Below, piece by piece: positions 60,731 through 64,000 of a DNA stretch of 64,000 nt; position 1 is the stretch's first letter, and every line of letters starts with the position of its first letter. A program made the translations under genes and the position numbers. Origin of the DNA: CAZYME01 sp964648115 (GTDB lineage: Bacteria; Pseudomonadota; Gammaproteobacteria; Legionellales; Legionellaceae); contig CAZYME010000005.1 of NCBI GenBank assembly GCA_964648115.1, positions 1 through 64,000 on the forward strand, given 5' to 3'. Below the pieces are notes generated by a model. It saw only the letters and a program-made list of their open reading frames with translations. It made no database searches and was not told the origin of the DNA.

Positions 60731-62070
60731 GACGCATGAGGCTTAGAGGATTTTTTTTGCCGGGATTTGGGTGGTGTCACTGGCTTAAAAGCAGCCACCA
60801 TGTCAGCTTGTATAGTTGCTTCTGCTTCTTGAAAAGTCGTCCACCATTCAGCCAACTCTACCGATTCGTCTCCAGCCAATGCTCGCAAGGCAAGAAAGTC
60901 ATAAGCTGCTCTAAAACGTGGATGTTCTAATAGGTGAAAAGCGCGATTGCCAGTGCGCTTGGAAAAACGAAATTGCATTAACCAAATCTCACGCATCACT
61001 TGCGTAAAGCGCTTGGGAATTGTAACAACTCGGTTTTGTTCTGAAATGACATGAGACATCGCTTGATCCAATGCGGGCAATGGATCAATACCTTCATTTT
61101 TTAATTGTTCTGTCCGCGCAATCAATGGGAACCATAAAAGCACGGCATATAAAAAAGCAGGGTTTACGGGTTTATTATCACGGATACGGGTGTCGGTATT
61201 TTCTAATGCAATGCCAAGAAATGCATTAACCGGATATTGACTATCCTTGAGTTGGTGCGTTTGTGCGAAAAGATGCATAAAAAGGTCATGTTTAACTAAT
61301 AAATGCTGTACAGAAGCCGCTTCACCACATTGATAAAGTTTTGTCATTTCATCAAATAACCTGGAACCTGATATGTGGTTGAGTAGGTGGCTCATTTTTG
61401 CAATAGGAGCTGCAGTTTCTGGCGCAAGCTCAAAGTGCAATTTTGCGCAGAAACGAACTGCGCGTAACATGCGTACAGGATCTTCTTGGTAACGCGTTAC
61501 TGGGTCGCCAATCATGCGTATTAATCGTTTTTTAACGTCTTCAAACCCGCCTGTAAAATCTACAATGGAAAAGTCTTCAATGTTGTAATACAAGGAATTA
61601 ATGGTGAAATCGCGCCGCCAAGCATCTTCTTCGAAAGTTCCATACACGTTATCACGAACCAGCATACCGCGGTCATTGGTGATTTGGTCCTCATCCACCG
61701 AATCATGGCCACGAAAAGTTGCTACCTCGATAATTTCACGGTGGTAAAGTATATGAACCAATTTAAAACGGCGGCCAATAATGCGGGCGTTGCGAAATAA
61801 AGCTCTGATTTGATTTGGAGTGGCATTGGTTGTCACATCAAAATCTTTCGGTGCTTTATGTAAAAGCAAGTCACGTACACTGCCTCCAACGATATAGGCT
61901 TGATACCCAGCACTGTTTAGTCTATTTAATACTTTAAGTGCATTTACGCTGATATCTGTTTTAGATACGTGGTGATGGTTGCGTGGTATGATATAACTAG
62001 AGTCAACAGGAGCTTTTTTTCCCCTGGACTTACGCAACAGTTTTTTAATTAAATTGATGATGGTTTTCAC
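60727..62070 (-). CDS. pcnB: Poly(A) polymerase I
   Basis: PcnB adds 3' poly(A) tails that promote mRNA decay. 447 residues. The nucleotidyltransferase core has YIVGGSVRDLLLH, KDFDVTTNATP (catalytic Asp pair) and RRFKLVHI, then WRRDFTINSLYYN and EDPVRMLRAVRFCAKL, conserved in the tRNA-nucleotidyltransferase/PcnB class. The basic C-terminus (PPKSRQKKSSKPHAS) is typical of PcnB. First gene of pcnB-folK. Confidence 0.95.
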   Translation of the reverse strand: MKTIINLIKKLLRKSRGKKAPVDSSYIIPRNHHHVSKTDISVNALKVLNRLNSAGYQAYIVGGSVRDLLLHKAPKDFDVTTNATPNQIRALFRNARIIGRRFKLVHILYHREIIEVATFRGHDSVDEDQITNDRGMLVRDNVYGTFEEDAWRRDFTINSLYYNIEDFSIVDFTGGFEDVKKRLIRMIGDPVTRYQEDPVRMLRAVRFCAKLHFELAPETAAPIAKMSHLLNHISGSRLFDEMTKLYQCGEAASVQHLLVKHDLFMHLFAQTHQLKDSQYPVNAFLGIALENTDTRIRDNKPVNPAFLYAVLLWFPLIARTEQLKNEGIDPLPALDQAMSHVISEQNRVVTIPKRFTQVMREIWLMQFRFSKRTGNRAFHLLEHPRFRAAYDFLALRALAGDESVELAEWWTTFQEAEATIQADMVAAFKPVTPPKSRQKKSSKPHAS

Positions 62071-62119
62071 CCAATGATATTTTGCATTCGCGCGTCATTA
62101 TAGCTAAGGTGTAAGTGAA

Positions 62120-62839
62120 ATGGAACTTTTAGATATTCTTGTAAGCTTGTCAGCATTAATTATCTTAGAAATCATTCTAGGAATAGATAATTTAGTATTT
62201 TTATCAATATTGACTGAAAAACTCCCCAGAGAAAAGCGTAAGCGAGCACGAAGGTGGGGGCTAACGTTTGCGTGGGTTACGCGGCTAATGTTGCTAGCCT
62301 CAGCGGTGGAGCTGATAAAACTAACTACCCCCTTATTTAGTCTAGCCGGCCTCTCATTTTCAATGCGGGATTTATTTTTATTAGCCGGTGGGGCTTTTCT
62401 GATTGGAAAAGCCACGCAGGAAATACATAATGAAGTGGGTGATGAGGAGGAAAAAAAGAATGAGTTTGGCTCTCCAGTAGCTACATTTAGGGGAGTGGTG
62501 ATCCAAGTTGCGTTGATGGATATCATTTTTTCATTGGATAGTGTGTTAACAGCAATTGGTCTCACTAATTTCTTTTGGGTCATGGCCCTAGCAATCACAT
62601 GTGCTATTTTGGTCATGATTTACGCTAGCGAGACTGTCAGTCATTTTATTGAAAAGCACCCGTCCCTTAAAATGTTAGCCCTTAGCTTTTTGATTTTAAT
62701 CGGTATGGTTTTGATAGCTGATGGTCTATCGTTTCATGTGCCACGTGGGTATGTATATTTCGCAATGGGTTTTTCATTAGGTGTCGAGTCATTAAATTTA
62801 ATAAAGCAAGCTCGCCGCAAGAAACGAATGGTAAAATAA
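62120..62839 (+). CDS. TerC-family integral membrane protein
   Basis: A 239-residue membrane protein with about seven spans. The two TerC motifs with paired acidic residues, EIILGIDNLVFL (about 15-26) and MDIIFSLDSVLTAIG (about 131-145), are clear. TerC/YkoY/MarC-type proteins are linked to metal (Mn2+) export or tellurite resistance. It ends one base before HemJ, so they form an operon. Substrate unknown; Mn2+ is the most probable. Confidence 0.9.
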   Translation: MELLDILVSLSALIILEIILGIDNLVFLSILTEKLPREKRKRARRWGLTFAWVTRLMLLASAVELIKLTTPLFSLAGLSFSMRDLFLLAGGAFLIGKATQEIHNEVGDEEEKKNEFGSPVATFRGVVIQVALMDIIFSLDSVLTAIGLTNFFWVMALAITCAILVMIYASETVSHFIEKHPSLKMLALSFLILIGMVLIADGLSFHVPRGYVYFAMGFSLGVESLNLIKQARRKKRMVK

Positions 62840-62840
62840 A

Positions 62841-63266
62841 ATGTTAATAATAAAAGCAGTACACATTATTTCTATGGTTGCCTGGTTTGCCGGTCTTTTT
62901 TATTTACCGCGATTATTTGTTTACCATGCTGATGCAGTAGATAAAATAAGTATTGAGCGTTTTAAGCTTATGGAGCGCAGGTTGTATTATGCTATAACGT
63001 GGCCTGCTGCCATATTTACAACCGTGTTAGGGATTTCTCTGCTTACGTATAATTGGGGATATTATCTAAAGTCAGGCTGGATGCATGCAAAACTAGCTTT
63101 GGTAGTTCTATTATGGGCTTATCATCTAACCTGCGGTCATTTTGTAAAGCAATTCGCAGGCGAGACGAACATACGCAATGCTCGTTTTTATAGAGTATTC
63201 AATGAAGTACCAACAGTTTTATTGGTCCTTATTGTATTTGCAGTGGTTTTGAAGCCTCAATTGTAA
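62841..63266 (+). CDS. hemJ: Protoporphyrinogen oxidase HemJ
   Basis: HemJ oxidises protoporphyrinogen IX in heme synthesis where HemG/HemY is absent. 141 residues, four spans. It begins KAVHIISMVAWFAGLFYLPRLFVYH (conserved His and Arg) and has MERRLYYAITWPAAI, WMHAKLALVVLLW and the end FRVFNEVPTVLL-like VFNEVPTVLLVLIV, all characteristic of this former UPF0093 family. It is directly behind the TerC gene. Confidence 0.93.
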   Translation: MLIIKAVHIISMVAWFAGLFYLPRLFVYHADAVDKISIERFKLMERRLYYAITWPAAIFTTVLGISLLTYNWGYYLKSGWMHAKLALVVLLWAYHLTCGHFVKQFAGETNIRNARFYRVFNEVPTVLLVLIVFAVVLKPQL

Positions 63267-63267
63267 T

Positions 63268-63440
63268 TCCTTCGCCCCGCGAGGGGAGAAGGTGCCGGCA
63301 GGGCGGATGAGGGGTGATAAAAAATTTACAACAATTAATGTAGCACTTCGAGACGTCGCTACGCTCCTCCTCAGCACGAACGGATTTAAATAAAGGCATA
63401 AAAGCATTTATTCAACAACGCCCATCAATGAGAGAGGAGC
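63268..63440. repeat. Repeat 'TTCGCCCCGCGAGGGGAGAAGG', copy 2
   Basis: TTCGCCCCGCGAGGGGAGAA then GGTGCCGGCAGGGCGGATGA and GGGGTGAT, matching 29963-30020. Further on, CCCATCAATGAGAGAGGAGCC echoes the end of the first copy. In both places it lies between convergent genes. Confidence 0.75.
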
Positions 63441-63464
63441 CTATGAACAACATGGAGTAAGTTA

Positions 63465-63641
63465 CTACTCCATTTCCATCATTTCAAAATCTTCCTTAGC
63501 CGCACCACAATCAGGGCAAAACCAATTTTCAGGGACATTTTCCCATGTGGTGCCTGCCTCAATACCATCTTCCGGCCAGCCCTCTGCCTCGTCATAAATC
63601 AGCCCACAAATGACACAAATGTATTTTTTATATGCTTGCAT
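63465..63641 (-). CDS. Rubredoxin
   Basis: A 58-residue protein with the iron site of rubredoxin: Cys9/Cys12 in YICVICGLIYDEAEGWP and Cys42/Cys45 in WFCPDCGAAK, plus conserved aromatics (Tyr, Trp33, Phe41). Rubredoxins carry single electrons to oxidases or reductases in the cytosol. ATG at 63641; the stop is TAG at 63465-63467. It is convergent with hemJ, with a repeat in between. Confidence 0.93.
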   Translation of the reverse strand: MQAYKKYICVICGLIYDEAEGWPEDGIEAGTTWENVPENWFCPDCGAAKEDFEMMEME

Positions 63642-63806
63642 ATTATCACTTCGTATTTAAAAGACGGTAATTTAGCCATTGTTTGTGCGGATGTAAAGTA
63701 AAGGAAGCAGTGGATGAAGAAATACCAACTTAATGTTTAGCTAATAATCCAGGTGTATAATTAAATACCATAAAATTAAATAATATTTTATTTGAGGATA
63801 TGGTTG

Positions 63807-64000
63807 ATGTTAGACGCGAACATAACAGAAGCTCTTCTACAAATTGATTTAAAAATTATTGAATTAGAGCAACAGAGAAGAGTGGCTGAATTAGAGGCCA
63901 ATTTTGATGAGTATAAGAAAACCCGTGGCTCTATCTCTGTTGAGGAATTTGAACAATTAAGAATAGCTGAAAACATGGCTTGTGTTCGCTTAGATCGCAT
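63807..64000 (+). CDS. Hypothetical protein, 5' end (runs off the window)
   Basis: ATG at 63807 with GAGG nine bases upstream opens a frame that stays open to the window edge. The first 64 residues (MLDANITEALLQIDLKIIEL, then EQQRRVAELEANFDEYKKTR) are helical and coiled-coil-like. The opposite frame on the minus strand is a shadow. Family unknown. Confidence 0.6.
   Translation, partial: MLDANITEALLQIDLKIIELEQQRRVAELEANFDEYKKTRGSISVEEFEQLRIAENMACVRLDR

Noticed and set aside
1..64000. tRNA, rRNA and CRISPR arrays
   Set aside because: Intergenic gaps were read for cloverleaf ends, rRNA motifs and regularly spaced repeats; none found. The many palindromes lack CRISPR spacing.
63788..64000. Minus-strand 70-codon frame at the window end
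   Set aside because: The plus-strand frame on the same bases has a ribosome site and coiled-coil composition; the minus frame is its shadow.

Overview
The window looks like a chromosomal piece of a Legionella-type gammaproteobacterium. It is AT-rich and densely coded. Short palindromic repeats fill many of the gaps, and Rab-like GTPases of eukaryotic type sit beside an ordinary housekeeping gene set. Housekeeping blocks include gatCAB, a fused trpE-trpG, guaBA-tadA, glnD, rpsB-tsf-pyrH-frr, minDE, acnA, and a putA without the ribbon-helix-helix domain. The genus is inferred from content and style; no database comparison was possible. No rRNA, tRNA or CRISPR array was seen.

Layout. 0-7.3 kb: gatB, gatA and gatC (minus), then trpE-trpG fusion and a ClC chloride/proton antiporter (plus). 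7.3-10.3 kb: two minus-strand accessory genes, one a cytosolic GH13 (GlgE-like) protein. 10.4-17.7 kb: ugpAEC-type ABC transporter without a binding protein, a DUF1189-like membrane protein, an alpha/beta hydrolase and FadE. 17.7-23.9 kb: an accessory island made of three copies of an 'EamA permease + Rab-like GTPase' module. Only the third EamA is intact, and it has been separated from its GTPase by a decayed Tn3-family transposon with perfect 19-bp ends and a 5-bp target duplication. 24.1-30 kb: minDE, a membrane protein with duplicated halves, guaBA and tadA. 30-37 kb: glnD, a Spy-like protein and the translation operon. 36.8-43.7 kb: arginine succinyltransferase (AST) pathway genes astA, astD and astB with an SDR and an M20 hydrolase. 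43.8-46.8 kb: UDG-like protein, ubiG, a ProQ/FinO protein, a strong RsmY/RsmZ-type small RNA with an upstream LetA-box, and an L,D-transpeptidase. 47.2-55.6 kb: putA, an unknown gene, an APC permease and acnA. 55.8-59.6 kb: small envelope proteins, DoxD/DoxA and a coiled-coil protein. 59.8-64 kb: UspA, folK-pcnB, TerC, HemJ, rubredoxin and a gene running off the end.

How the genes fit together. Amino acids as fuel are a clear theme: AST arginine catabolism, PutA proline oxidation, an APC permease and aconitase. The RsmYZ-type RNA is the output RNA of the LetAS/CsrA switch that in Legionella responds to amino-acid starvation. The GTPases, GH13 protein and coiled-coil protein are the best candidates for host-directed functions.

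Main observations: (1) the RsmY/Z-like RNA, with five ANGGA motifs, two of them in hairpin loops; (2) the triplicated EamA-Rab module, with one GTPase copy losing catalytic residues; (3) palindromic mobile elements inserted in frame into ugpE and trpE-trpG, both reading DPAD(E/K)PRDV; (4) the Tn3-like remnant carrying a resolvase-acetyltransferase chimera.
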